Shown piece after piece: positions 23,001 to 38,000 of a stretch of 64,000 nt of DNA. Where the stretch lies: assembly GCA_951799405.1 (NCBI GenBank), contig OX637350.1, forward strand, positions 1,597,852 to 1,661,851, written 5' to 3'. Both the position numbers and the translations under genes were made by a program. Source of the DNA: Agapetus fuscipes (taxonomy: Eukaryota; Arthropoda; Insecta; Trichoptera; Glossosomatidae). The notes beneath the pieces are model-generated. The model was not told where the DNA came from. It saw nothing but the letters and a program-made list of their open reading frames with translations, and ran no database searches. The stretch's first letter is position 1, and every line of letters begins with the position of its first letter.

Positions 23001-26000
23001 AAATACCATAGATGGCATAGACAAAATTTTCGTGACGTTAAACGGCCACCCAGCCATAGCTTTACTAGGAACTTGGCTACCTATTTTTTGTATAGATTGC
23101 TAAAGGCGATGATTATAATAATAATAATAATAATTGATTCATAAAACTGTTTTACAGAAGATTAACATAGGGTGCAGCTTTTTAACTTAAGTAAGAAAAT
23201 AATACATGTGCCTGAACTAGAAAAACCTGTGTCTCAGGCGTGGGTTTTCCTAGTTTATGATGATGATGAGTTAATGATTTATTTATAGCGCCGTTTCGTG
23301 ATGTAGTCACTCCAAGGGCGCTGGTGCAAATGTTGCCAGAAATTTGTATGTCTTCAGTGCATTCCGGAACTTTCCATGGTCCTCTAGCTCTTTCACATGA
23401 TGTGGCAGGTGGTTCCAGTCCAGAAGACCAGCAACTGCGAATGCACGCTCTCCAAGCATTGTGTTAACTCTTCTTATCGGTTCTTCAATCTTGGATTTGA
23501 ATTACGCTAGTCGACATTTGTCCGCCGAGAAATTTAACATTCAATTCGAGTCCGTTATTACAAATAATACTTTAGCATTTATATTGAAATTGAATTGCCT
23601 TAAGTATTTTCTTCTATCGAAATTTCGTCAAAACCTTTTTGAGTTTAAATTGTATCCAGTCACCCTCATCATGGCTTTTGCTCGGCACGAGAGTGCTTTA
23701 TTCAAATAAATAGTTCGGCGACCTCGTCACAATCTTCATTATTTCAAAGGACAAATTGAAATTGAAATGAGACAGATGCCGTACCGCACCATCTGCTATC
23801 TCTTGCGCTCTTCAATATCGTCAACTTTATTGATATCTTTGTGATGAAATGAATGTTCCGTTGACTTAAAATATATGTGGACTAGAAACTAAGTAATTTG
23901 ATTAGATATATTACATAGTTCATTTGAGATTGGGTTTTTATAATGTAGGTCCACATGCGGCATGTGCTAGCGCGAAATTATACATGTCTGCTTGTGGGAA
24001 TGCATTTAATATAAATCTTAAATGATATATATCCTTGCAGCTTAGATTAGATTAGATTAGATACATTCCCACGATCAGACACGTATAAGTTCGCGCTTAC
24101 ACACGCCGCATGTGGACTTACAACATAAAACCCCAGAAATTATTGTCACAAATTGAATATTTATTTCACCTCGAGTACTTTCGACTTGCTTACGTCATTT
24201 TCTCTACTCCATGTTTTTTTTTTTTAATTTTATAAATCCTCGAAAAATGAATTTTTAACTGTGTGAATACACAAACTCTGAAAAGTTCATAAAAACCAAA
24301 TCTCAAATGAACCTTAACCCTGCAACTCTTGCCAACCTTCCCTGAAACAGGACAGTGACATTGGCAAAGTGAAGCATTTTTTACAGTACCTACCTATGGG
24401 TGGTCAGCCTCATACCAATCTATTAGTCAACTTGAAATATAAAATGGAGGAAGCAAGAAAACATAAGATTTCCCATGATTATTAAGTATTCTAAAAAAGG
24501 TCGATAGCTCAATTGTTAGAATGCTTGCATTCCATGCCAAGAGCAAGGGTTCGATCTCAAAGGCTTACTCAGCCTTCACAAGAAATGAGAACCAGCCCCC
24601 CGGGAGCTGGGAAACCCTCACTTCAACTGAAAGTGGTTGATGTGAGGCCGACCCTCTTAACTGTAAAAATAAATAGGTCCCGAAGCGCCACATGCGACCA
24701 CCTTCGGGGAAACGCAACCAAGAAGTTACACTATTTGTGTAGCTTAGTTGCGTTTTTTTTGCGTAGCGTGCTGGTTAACAGGTGAACCAAAAGTATGTAT
24801 CACAGATCACGGAATATAAAGTATGTATCACAGATCACGGAATATAAAGTATGTATCACAGATCACGGAATATAAAGTATGTATCACAGATCACGGAATA
24901 TAAAGTATGTATCACAGATCACGGAATATAAAGTATGTATCACAGATCACGGAATATAAAGTATGTATCACAGATCACGGAATATAAAGTATGTATCACA
25001 GATCACGGAATATAAAGTATGTATCACAGATCACGGAATATAAAGTATGTATCACAGATCACGGAATATAAAGTATGTATCACAGATCACGGAATATAAA
25101 GTATGTATCACAGATCACGGAATATAAAGTATGTATCACAGATCACGGAATATAAAGTATGTATCACAGATCACGGAATATAAAGTATGTATCACAGATC
25201 ACGGAATATAAAGTATGTATCACAGATCACGGAATATAAAGTATGTATCACAGATCACGGAATATAAAGTATGTATCACAGATCACGGAATATAAAGTAT
25301 GTACGAGTATCATAGCCGAAAGCTTGTTTCTTCTCCATCAAGATCATTACTCAATGGAATGCTCACTTTTGAGTTTAATTCGTTTTAATTTGTAGGGGTA
25401 AATTTCAGGCAATGTTACAGGAGATATTTCATCGGGACGCAAAGAATTTTATTAGCATTTCCGTGTCGAAGCCTCACGCAGGAAATGAGGTGTGTTTCAT
25501 CTCAGCTATGTTTCAGCGCGAAATTTATTGCCGACATTTTTCATTACCTGAAAGACGAATTCTAACGAGTGTAACATTTATTTCATCGCTTAAACGTGTA
25601 GCGTCAGAAATGTACGGCAGGTAATGAAATTCTTCGCCTTTTAATACATTATATTGTTATGAATATGCAAGATATTAGTAGTTGTGTTTGGTTTGTCTGT
25701 GTTAGTTGAATAAGTCTATGAAATCTCTAGAAATGAGTTGAAGCTTAGGTAGGTACCTAATAATAGTTTATATTTCGCACGTTTAATAATAAAGAGCAAT
25801 AACTCGAAAAACAAAAATGTTGGGAAATCGCGTTTGAAGTTCAGACACCCAGTACAACTTGTATGGGATGAAAAAGGCGGCCGATGTTTATCTCGGTCAT
25901 ATTCGTCCAAATTGAACGGCTGTCGCATTCTACCTATTCTTCTCGCATTGTTCTTGCGTTTTATTACAAAATCTCGATTTTCCTAATTTTCGAGTTATTT

Positions 26001-29000
26001 CTCTTTATTATTAAGCGTGCGATTTGTTCGACATGAAATAAGTGTTGCATCGAATATTCTGGTAAAATCCAGCCATGCAACGGTTCTCCATGTTTCGAGA
26101 ACGATCTTAATAATCTTTGTAAATTAAGGACCAAAATCCCCTGTAGAGGAGACATAAATGTCGTACTGTTCAAATGTAAAAACTCTGCCGGAAACGAAAG
26201 TGAGGAAATAATTTTTGTCAAATAAATTAACCACAGTATTGACTGAAATATTTATAATATGCCTGTACCAAAGACCGGTCACCAAAAGTCGATTCAGCAA
26301 CTGGGCATTATTTATGTCATTAGAGCTTTCTAAAGAGACGACCAAGCTTGCAGAGAGCTCGTGAGGTGTGATTTACACAAAAACAGCACTCACCGAATGA
26401 ATCATCATAATTTTTATTTATTTATTATCGAGGATATGTATTCGGTGTAAGCACTCTTAAACGAAAAGCTGTACATAAACTAAAAAAAAAAATCTCAGGA
26501 GCCAAGTTTTTTGTGCACTGAGCAAGAATGAACTAAGAACCTTAATAAGTGGATAAATCATGGTCAGTTCAACTTTCAAAATATATAATTTTTTAATTAA
26601 TTTAAATTCATAAAAAATAATTGTATGGTTCGTTTCTTATGAAAACACACGATATAATCAAATATACAAAAATATTGTAAATTTTTGTCTACGTGTAGGT
26701 ACCTTAGATACAGATTTATTGTCATCGTTTCTTTGTTTACTCCAGACCAGTACCCCGAGTATACAAACATCGCGTAAACTCATCTCGATTACGTAAATGT
26801 AAATAAATGTATGCAAACTATATCACTCGCTTCGAGTGCCGTCGTATATTCCATACATTTGTGCAATTTACGCGATCGAGGTGAGATATACGCAATGTTT
26901 TATACTAGTCTAGAAGTACAGATCTCTTTTGAGAATTTTCGTTTATTCCTGCAAGTATATCGAATCCGTAATCTTGTGCAATTTTATCTGCAAAACGAGC
27001 GCAGCATCTCAAAATCAAGCTACGTCTTTTGTCTGCAATCTTAGACGTGAACTGAGACTCCAGCAGAGCTATTTAGAGTCAAATATAGACTGACTCTGTT
27101 TCCCTACTTCCTGGAGGAGTTCCCCATTTCTTGTGTCGCCTAAGAAAACCTTACCGGAACCTATCTTCACCTCATCATCATCTTCTAAAGGCAGCGAAAG
27201 ATTGTCTATGAGGTATGTATGACTGGTCTGTAGCCTAGTGGTTAACTCTTTGGTATCGTGATTGCAAGTTTAAGGCTTTGAATCCCGGCGGAGCATAACA
27301 AATCTCACTTTCAGATATGAATCTGCCTTTACCAATGATTCATATACCTTCATTGTCGGTGTTATGGCCGAGGGGCCAAGTGGGCTGATCTTTCTAGCGT
27401 ATTTGGAATAGAATAACTTGGTTCGATCCCCGCTTGGGTCAATTAACGACAGCTTTGACCCTGGTTCAACAGATGTAATTGGGTAATTATTATTAATAAT
27501 TCATTAAAATAAACAATAATGAATTATTAATTGATGATATTAATACGTGTTTCTGGTCAGGCAGAATAGGTTGATGAATAGCATTCATCTTCACAAATCT
27601 ATTTTACAAAAAAGGTCCATCCAGCCTTACAGCAACTTGGTCTTGCTTGAGAATTTGCTATTTATGCAGCGACGTCTAAGCTTGAAGTGTGATTCACATA
27701 AATAAAGCGCTCACCAAATAAATAATCCTAATATTTTTATTATAATACGCGTGATGCATGTGTACTTCTTACAAAATAAAAAACCCTAATCTCAAATGAA
27801 CATAAACCCGTACAAACACGTTGCAGACCTTCCCTCAAACAGGGCAAAATGATCTTTTGATCTTTTTGACATTGACAAAATGATCTTTTTTTTACAGTAT
27901 GAGTCAGACAACAAACGAACCAAAACTAGGAAAAACTTAAAATTTGCTTTAGTTTACGACTGACTCTGAATACGAGTGGCAGTAGTTGAGTATGAAATAT
28001 CGTACGCGAACTTTATTTTGTTTTAAAAATCGAGCATGCACGCTGAGTCGGCGTTTATCAAATAAATAGATGGAATGTGTGATGACACAAATCTCCGTCG
28101 TCTTTTCATCCCCCCAGTGCTCTTTTGGCTTATCTACCATTTGATTCAAAGACGACCTTTCAATGAAATTGTCTTATAAATCACATTCTACACAATCTGA
28201 GCTGAGTAAAAAACGTAAAATACAGTAATGTGAATATTCTTTAAACCTACTCATAGTTTTCATAAGACACGTTGGTCCAGTGCACATACAAACATTGCTT
28301 GTGTGAAATTAGCTCTGAAGCAGATAAGACAAACAAGCACTAAAGTGACGTTTTGTCGAGGATCTTATAAGTTGGATCTCATAAGGGGGGTTGTTTGTAC
28401 CCCAAACATAAAGCTTTACGTTAAACTCTACCATAGAGTTAACCAAAAATTGTAAAGAAATTGAAACTCTCACTAGAGGCACTGTTTAAGTTTGCATACA
28501 TTATTTGGTAAAACGCTACGGTTGTGTTTAAAATGCAAAATTTTATACTTGAAATTGGTAACAGTGGCGCAAGGTCCTGATAACACAATTTTCACCGGCT
28601 TCCCTTTGAAAATCCCTTAAAAAGACATAAAATATTCATTGAGTTATCGGTTGGTATTAGGCTGACCAACCATACTGTAAAAAATGGTTCACTATGCCAA
28701 TGTCACCTCTGTTTCAGGGAAAGTCGGCAAGAGTTGCAGGGCTTATGTTCATTTGAGATTGGGTTTTTTTATATTGTAGGTCCACATGCGGCATGTGTTA
28801 GCGCGAACTTATACATGTCTGCTTGTGGGAATGCGTTTAATATGAATCTTAAATGATATATATATTTGCAGCTTAGATTTAGATTTATTTAGACTAGAAA
28901 TAATTCCCACACCCTGACTATGATGATGAGCTAGCCGGGAGGCGTCTTTCCCTCGCTACTGTGGGTTCGGCGACAATTTACGCTGAAGTACTGCCGCGCA

Positions 29001-32000
29001 CATTAAATTAATTATCAAGTTTCAGTTTTTTCATATTATCTCGAAAACTGTTCACATTACCTAAAATATTTTTCAAACACAAACACTTGTATCATTCTAT
29101 AATTATGAAGAAAAAAAATATGTCCAAAAAAAATGTGAACAAAAACGTGGTTTTTTAAATATTTTTTTGTAGCGTCATTTTTAAAGTTTTATAAAATATT
29201 TTAACTTTAAAATTTAGATAAAAATCAATAAACAGCCATAAAGTGTAAGAAACCATTTTCGTGTGTGTCGTCTGTCGAAATGGTCATTTGAAATGAAAGA
29301 CGCGGGACTAAATATCATAGGTACATCCTGGAGGTACCTCTCAATTCTGTACATAACATGGTAACACACTATTTTTGAGAAGTCAATCAGGTTAAGTTTT
29401 TTTTTGTAGAAATGAGGACTTCTATTTTTGTCCTGAAAAATCTCACCCCTCGCTACTGTTACCTACCCCCCCTTGCATTTGTATGACACATCCTGAGCAA
29501 TTTCCTACCTCCCCTCTGTTGGGGATATCGCGTCCAAGTTCTCTCTCACTTTGAATGTCTGATGCTGACAGCTGATGTTGATGATCTACCTACGCGTGGT
29601 ACATTATTATGACCTTTCGTTTGAAAATGCCAAGTTAGAATGTTGACAAAATTATCAACTAAATTAAATTCAACTAACACATAACTAATCTAATCTGAGT
29701 TGCAAAGATATGTAACATTAAAGATTCGCATTGCATGCATTTTCACAAGCAGACACGTATAAATTCGCGCTTAAACATGCCGCATGTGGACCTACAATAT
29801 AAAAACCCGAATCTCAAATGAACATACACCCTGCAACTCCTGCCGACCTTCCCTTAAACAGGGGTGACATTGGCAAAGTGAACAATTTTCTACTGCATGG
29901 ATGGTCAGCCGCATACTAACCTATAAGTCAAGGAACATACACAACAAAGGTTAAAAGGTTTTAATTGTTAAACCAGTATAAAGTCGGTTTCCCCATACTT
30001 ATAAGCTGGTTTAACTCTGATTTTGAGTTCAACCAATGTAATGAATAAGGCTGATTGTGTATCAAAGTAAACTCAACAAAAGGAGATTTTACAAAATATT
30101 TTTGTATTAAAATTTATAAGAAAATATTAAAAAATAATGACTTTGAAATACTGTTGCTTTGCCAATAAAGCTATTTTTCGAATGAAAATAAATACTCGTA
30201 TTATTTGTGTTTATTCGAAATATATTGCATTCAGTCAAGTGAAAGCTGCAAATTACCGGAAAAATCGATTGGCTTTTAAATGAAGTTTTCAGAGCAGCAG
30301 GTGCTGATTTCAGTGAAGCCGTAAATAAACTCGTCGTAGATATTTTACTTTTCAAATTTCATTTTGCAGGTACATTTTTTTTAAACAATATATCTCCAGA
30401 GGCTCGACATTAAAATATGCATTTTTTGTGATATTTCCTATCAAAGTAATTTCATTATATTATTGAAAATATACGATCATGTCCTAGTTTTTTTTTTAGA
30501 TTACCCTGTTTCGCCCCTTACGTGTCACAATGGAATTAGAACGTCATACATCTATGGAACTAGACTCCTTAGAACGCAACTAAGCTGAACATTACTCCGT
30601 ACCTGCACCGTTTGTGTCTTTACCATCATTGTGTTGAAAAGGAGGATCTTATTTTCACTGTCTGGTCATAAAAAAGCCTATTTATTTTTGACAAAGCTTT
30701 TTGTACTTTATATAAATGAGTTATCCAAGATTTTTTCTTTATTATTAAATGATTTATGTGAAAAGAAATACTTTAATAAAATAGGTCAGAAAAAATGTGT
30801 ACAAATATTTAAAAAAAAATTGGGCTGGTTTTCCTGCAATTGAATTGAGTTTCTCGTATCACATAAATCATTTAACAATAAAGAAGGTTCTTAATAGGTT
30901 ACTTGCTTATGTAAAAGTACAAAAACATCCACAAAAAATTATAAGAATTTTTATGGCCAGACAGCCAAAATCACATCCTCCCTTTCGACACAATGGTGGT
31001 AAGGGCGCTTCCCGTTTCGGTGTTTTCTTCAAATACAAAATATCGTAGTCACTTCTTCCAAATATGTGAATCTTATCCCTCAAAAGTAGGGAAAGCTTAA
31101 TACACACCAAAATATCATCTCCGAAAGTGTCGCGTGTAGTTTGTGGAGCCTTTCACTTCAGCGCCATATTGCCAGCATTTATCTTGCACGGGAAACTTTA
31201 ATATAACATTTAATATAACCCCACACACATTCTCCATCGGCAGGCGCCGCGGGCGGGGAGCAGAGAGTTTATCAAATTTAATCATGCATGGTGAAATATC
31301 TATTAAAGTTGTGAGGGACCATCCCCCACATCCCCCCTCACCCACTTCCTACATACATGCGGCTGAACACGTGACAAGCGCTTCATTTGTGTCGCCCCCT
31401 GTATATGTAGTCAGGGCCGCAACGCAACTCGCAACTAAGCTACACATATAGTGTAACTTCTTGCCGCGCTATCCCCGAAGGGGTCACATGAGGCGAGTTG
31501 AACCTATTTTATTTTTACAGGATAGGGGGCCGGCCTTACACCAACCACTGAGAGGGCTGGTACTGATTTCTTGTGAAGGCTGAGTAAACCTTGCCTGTAT
31601 TTTATTTTGAGGTTCGAAATAAACACCGAAACAGGAAATCATTTTTGACCCCCTCAGTGGGATTCGAACCCGAGCTCACGGCATAGAATGCAAGCACTCT
31701 ACCAACTGAGCTATCGATCCTAGTATTTCACAACTCAAAATATTCATTTTATGAAAATATTTTTTAGGAAAACATGTACGAGCAATTGTAAAGTTGAAAC
31801 AAAAAGGGCACTTAACACTTAAGAACAGCATTTGCATAAGCATTTGCACATTGCGTTGCCTCTGAAGGAGTCGCTTGGTAAATGTGTTATCTATTTATTT
31901 TCACACGCGAGGGGTCTATCCTTACGCCAGCCACTTCCCTTGAATTGGGCGTTTCCCAGCTCCCAAAGCCAAGGGTGCTTTTCCAGCAAAGGGTGCTTTG

Positions 32001-35000
32001 TATAAATGTTACTTTACACTTATTTTGGCCCTTTGGGCGCGGGGGCCCTGGTTCGGTCGCACCGCTCAAACCACCCTTAATCCGGGCCTGGTCAGGGGCT
32101 CAGCTGGAAAATGTATGAAGAAACACAAAACTTAGTATGCGCATAGCTAGTAGCGATAATAATGATGAAAATAATAATTCATTGTTAATTGAGAGTCTTT
32201 GAATAATAAAATAGTACCCGCGAAAGTCATAACGATGTCTTTAGACTCCACCACCTCCCTCAGGTTATCTCCCCTTTAGACTCCTAGTCCGTTAGGAGAC
32301 GCAACTCACCACCATGTAGGCGTCCCCGATGGTCTCCACTTTGTAGACGTCGTAGCTCTCGATAATGGAGTCGAAGCACGTGTACAGGTCGTTGAGGAAG
32401 TCCACGACCTGAAATTGCAGCAGAGGAATTTAAAGCCGACCCAGCACAATCTGCGGAAGCTACTTTTCCAAACTGCGCTGTTTACGGGATCGCAAGTTTT
32501 TTTTATGACTTGCTATTTGTTTGGTTTTGTTTCAAGGGATATTTATTTTCATCCCATTATATGATAATTGATAAATAAGTATAAATGTAAGAGAATGTAT
32601 CAATTTTTGAATTTCGAAAAAATAAATGAACTTTGAAGAAAATCAATTTGAGTAGATTTGAAAGGTATAAGATAACACCTAGGTACTAAAATGGTAACTG
32701 TTTTTAAAACTTATTTTTCTATTCCCATTTGGTAATTTACTCAATAAAAAACGTCGAATGATATCATAATGCGATACATTTATACAGCCTGTTGAGTAAT
32801 GGTTATTACGAAACGGCCAACAGGTGTTGAAATGATTTTTTTTTAATGCGTCATCATTTTTTACATGGGACTGCTTTCCTTAGCAACCAATAACAAACTA
32901 TTATTCTACTGCCAAGAAATGAGGGTCATTGTAACATAAGTGCTAGTTTGTGCCATGGGCAAAGCCGAATAGCAACGAGTGTTACAATGACCGATTTCGT
33001 GCAGTGGCTTACAATACTTTATTTTTTTATATGTTTAACTTGATTAAAAGAACTGTAATAAATTGCCTTCATGGATGAAAGTTAAAAATGACGCGAGACG
33101 CCCCCCTACCACGATGTCAAACATATTTTTATTTTTATTTTACGACAATTTTTAAGTTCAAACAACTGAATTTTGCAGTCAATGCCAAGAAACTATTTTA
33201 AAAGTTTTCATTGTAGTACAATTGACTTGTTTTGAAATGATCATTACGAAACGACCTGTGGGAATGATTAGCTTTGTGTTATGGTTTGCTGTTTTGTATT
33301 GAGTAAATTACCAAACGGGTGTAAAAAAATATTTTGTACGGTTTTTTTTTTCAAAGATAAACTAGGCCATTTTTTATTGTACATATATTTCACCTGCAGT
33401 GGCGTACTCTCGGCTGACATGGAAGTAAAGCCGACAATGTCACTGAAATAAATTGTCACACAGTCAAAGTTCTCGGGATCCACTCTGTTGCCCCTCTTGA
33501 GTTGTTCCGCCACTGGACGGGGGAGCATTTCCAAAAGTAACGCCTCTGTAAAGTTAAAAATCAAAATGTGAACAGAAATCCTACGGAATTGTCGAACAAG
33601 AGGAAAATATGTTATAACTATAACAAGTAATAAACTTCTACAGATTTCTTGAAAATTATTGTACAAAATTGAGTTTTTTAGAAAAAGGTTTTAGTGAAAC
33701 TTTTTTTTACCATTCCTCTAGGGGTGACCAGAGCCTCTATCTACAATTCTTCAAATTCTTGCATACCATTTTCAATTCATTTGTACCTTACACCTTTTTC
33801 ATACCCCTCACAGTTTTTCACCCGTAAAACTAAAGGTATTTTAATTTTTGGTATGTTCAATTTGTGACATTGCACTAAATTTGAACTAACAATTCTTCTC
33901 TGCGGGAAAATATCCACAGATTTTTGTGACTAGGGTATTTAGCAACCAAAAACTAAATATTTATTAGCCATCACCTTAGCAACCCGGCCTTGTGACTTAA
34001 AAATATGTCGTAGCGATTAATTTTCTGATCTCATTTAATTTTAATTTGAAAACAACACAACTAAGCTACTACAAATCATCATCATCATCATTCTCTCGAA
34101 TCTCATTGTTTTTTCTTCTCCTTTTTCTCTTCTCCCAACTCACCAGTCTTCTTCTTCTCCTCCTGCAGCTGGTCCGTCCTCTCGTCCACCAGGACCTCCA
34201 GGTTGTTGGCGTACTTCTCCATCATGGCCATCATGTTGTCGAATATGTTGGGCTTCCTGAAAATCCATGAACACATTCTTACCTAAAGCGTTAATATAAA
34301 AATAAATCAAAAATATAAAAAGTTTTTCTTCACGAGTTCAGTTTAATATCGCCAGTGATTTCTGAGTATTGACACAACATTTTATTTCTTTATTAATTTT
34401 TAATAAATCTTCCCTGTTCACAATACAATCAATACACTATCAATGACTTAGAATTATCGTTTCACAGTTTGATATTACTGAATATACGTTGGAGCAATGA
34501 ATTCGAGAGACTGGCTATCTTTTTATATTTTATCATTCTTTGAAAGCATACAGCCACATTTTTCCACCACAATTTTGTTTTCTCCCTTTAAATCTAACAA
34601 ATCGTCTCCTTGGTGCTTTTTTGTTTAATATTCATCAAAAGTAATTTCACATAAGCAATGTTTGCATGTTTAATTTATATTGTATACTGCACCCTTGTGT
34701 CTTACGAAAATTGGAAATTGATTTTAAAAATATTCAAAACAACTCTCACATTATCGTGTTGTACTTAATTTTCTTAGCTCAGATTGTGTACGATATTATC
34801 CTTAAGACAAATTCATTGGAAGGTCATCATTGAATCAAATAATAGATAAGCCAAAACAAGCTCTGGTGGAACAAAATCTCATTGTTCGAAACACTCGGGT
34901 CATAGTTTAGTACTTCAACTTTGACCTTAACTTTGTGGACTAGTATTTGGAATACGCAGATAGTTTTTGTAGCAATTAGAAAGTTGTGTACGTGGCACTC

Positions 35001-38000
35001 ACATCCCCTTCCTGAGAGGCCGAAGTTTGGTGCGGACAGCCTTGAAGTCCGGCCTATCTTCGGGAAGTTCCGCCCAGCACTCCCTCAAGCACTCGCGCAC
35101 GAAGTCGAAGCTGCTCTCCAGGGGGTCCAAACAGGGCCTGAGAAATCAACAACTATTATGCCAACAAATCAATAAAAGCCTACGGTTACATACGGATCGA
35201 CACGGCCCTAATTTAACGTGGTAAACAACTGCAATAAAAAAATCACATCCATAAAATCAGACTCACACATCCATCTTGCAAAACATCACTTTTGATAGTT
35301 AAATGCGATGTTAGCTTATTTGAAATAATTTAAGAAGAATTTTGTTAACAGAATAAGGAGACGAACTTACGCCAATGACCTCAAAATGGGCAAAATAAAT
35401 GTTTGTACTGTTTTGTCATGTGATGTTTTGTCATGTGTCGTTTACGGTATGTTCTGTTTTAGGTATGTGATGTTTAGTCTTTGCGTTGTTTTGTCATTGT
35501 CATGAACTTTCTGTGTTGTTTTATCATTGCGATGTTTTATCATGCGATGCTTTTGTGATGTATTTTCTGTGATGTTTTGTCATTGTCATGTATTTTCTGT
35601 TTTGTTTCATCATTGCGATCTTTTGTCATGTTATGCACTGTAATTGTGATGTAATTTCAAGTGTGTTTTTTCATGTGTTGTTGTGCCATATGAGGTTCTG
35701 TCTTGCAACGTTCCGTCATGTGTTATTTTGCCACTGTGCTGTTCTATCCTGTCACCATTACAGGAACTACCCTAATCCACTCAATTTGAGTTACAATCAC
35801 CTTGATTTACGTACCTAAACTTTTGATGATCTCTTTTTTCTCACCTGAAGTAAGGTCCTCCAGGCTCTGGTGCTGTGATTTTGGCCATCATCTCCGTGGG
35901 GCTGAGGTTGTGCTCCCCGTAGGGTCCCTTTCTCGTGTGCATCTCATACAGCAGCAGACCAAACGAGTAGACGTCTCCCTTGGGGGAGCCGCAGACGCTG
36001 GCAGAAGCTCGCAGCAACTCAGGAGCGCGGTACAGCAACCCTGGATAATAATAATATTAAGAAGATTTATTTGGAGAGCGCTGTTTTTATGTGAATCATA
36101 CCTCAAGAGCCCTCTGCGAGACCCAGTGACATTATTTGTTACTTGAGAGCATACTACCACTGATATATCTGACCTTCCATGTGCGCCTGTATCCTGGCCT
36201 GCTCTTGCGGCATCTCCTCGCCCCTCCTGAAGCTCTCCAGGCCAAAGTCTGCAAGCTTCACCACCCAGCGACATTACAAGTTACTTGAGGGAGAGCATAC
36301 TACCACTGACAACCCTGACCTTCCATGTGCGCCTGTATCCTGGCCTGCTCTTGCGGCATCTCCTCGCCCCTCCTGAAGCTCTCCAGGCCAAAGTCTGCAA
36401 GCTTCACCACCCAGCGACATTACAAGTTACTTGAGGGAGAGCATACTACCACTGACAACCCTGACCTTCCATGTGCGCCTGTATCCTGGCCTGCTCTTGC
36501 GGCATCTCCTCGCCCCTCCTGAAGCTCTCCAGGCCAAAGTCTGCAAGCTTCACCACCCAGCGACATTACAAGTTACTTGAGGGAGAGCATACTACCACTG
36601 ACAACCCTGACCTTCCATGTGCGCCTGTATCCTGGCCTGCTCTTGCGGCATCTCCTCGCCCCTCCTGAAGCTCTCCAGGCCAAAGTCTGCAAGCTTCACC
36701 ACCCAGCGACATTACAAGTTACTTGAGGGAGAGCATACTACCACTGACAACCCTGACCTTCCATGTGCGCCTGTATCCTGGCCTGCTATTGCGGCATCTC
36801 CTCGCCCCTCCTGAAGCTCTCCAGGCCAAAGTCTGCAAGCTTCACCACCCAGCGACATTACAAGTTACTTGAGGGAGAGCATACTACCACTGACAACCCT
36901 GACCTTCCATGTGCGCCTGTATCCTGGCCTGCTCTTGCGGCATCTCCTCGCCCCTCCTGAAGCTCTCCAGGCCAAAGTCACCAAGCAAGCTTCACCACCC
37001 AGCGACATTACAAGTTACTTGAGGGAGAGCATACTATCACTGACAACCCTGACCTTCCATGTGCGCCTGGATCCTGGCCTGCTCCTGCGGCATCTCCTCA
37101 CCCCTCCTGAAGCTCTCCAGGCCGAAGTCCGCCAGCTTGACGACCCAGCGGGAGTCCACCAGGCAGTTGGAAGACCTCAGGGAGCCGTGGCAGCGGAGGG
37201 GAGACTCGTGGAGGTAGCTCATACCCTGCATCATGATGGAAGTGACACAATTCAAAAGAACGAATTAATTCAAAGCAATAAAACGATACCTGAGATTACG
37301 GGTTCTGTACCCGTAGTAAGAGTTTTTTCACAATACTCGAAGCATAGAGTTTTCGAAAAAAAATGTATGGGTGCTTGAAAAGCAAACTTTTTTTTCCAGA
37401 GGCGCTTTTCAAGTTCACAGACATTTTTCTCGAATACTTGATACTTCGAGTATTCGAGAAAAAAACTCCTTCTACGGGTACAGGGCTGGAAATCCATCAC
37501 CACGATAATTCTTACCTACCGAATATCGGTAATATTTGTAAGACGACCTGTCAATCCAAGATGGCCGCAAGTGAACAGCTGATTAGCCTTAATACAAATA
37601 TTACGTATATTCGGTAAGTAAGAAGTACCGTGGTGATGAGACTTCCAGCTCAAGCTTGGCTGAAGAGAAGTGTAACAAAGGATTTAAATAGTTATGTAGG
37701 GTAAATAAAGAACAAAGTAAAATTTAAATATGGAATAGAAAAAAAACAAAAGAGGATTGACCTGGAGGAAAAATATAGCTGTGTGATAAATTCATATACC
37801 GTTACCAAAGACCGGTATCTAAAGGTCCATCCAGCCTTACACCAACTGGGTCTTGCTTGAGAATTGGCGCTTTCTACAGCGACGAACAAGCTTGCGGAGG
37901 GCTCTTGAGGTGTGATTTACACAAAAACAGCGCTCACCAAATAAGTCATCCTAATATTACTATTATTATTAGGTACATGGGACTTTTATTGGAATAAGAT

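Noticed and set aside
24045..24065. Telomere-like (ttaga)n
   Set aside because: Only three or four units, and always at the end of repeat A copies; it is the tail of that family.
24793..25304. CRISPR array
   Set aside because: The 28-bp units follow each other without spacers, in an animal intron; it is a satellite.
36179..36960. Five similar plus-strand 65-aa frames starting [10 protein letters not shown]
   Set aside because: They are the antisense of the tandemly repeated pseudokinase exon fragments; the minus strand gives the conserved protein.
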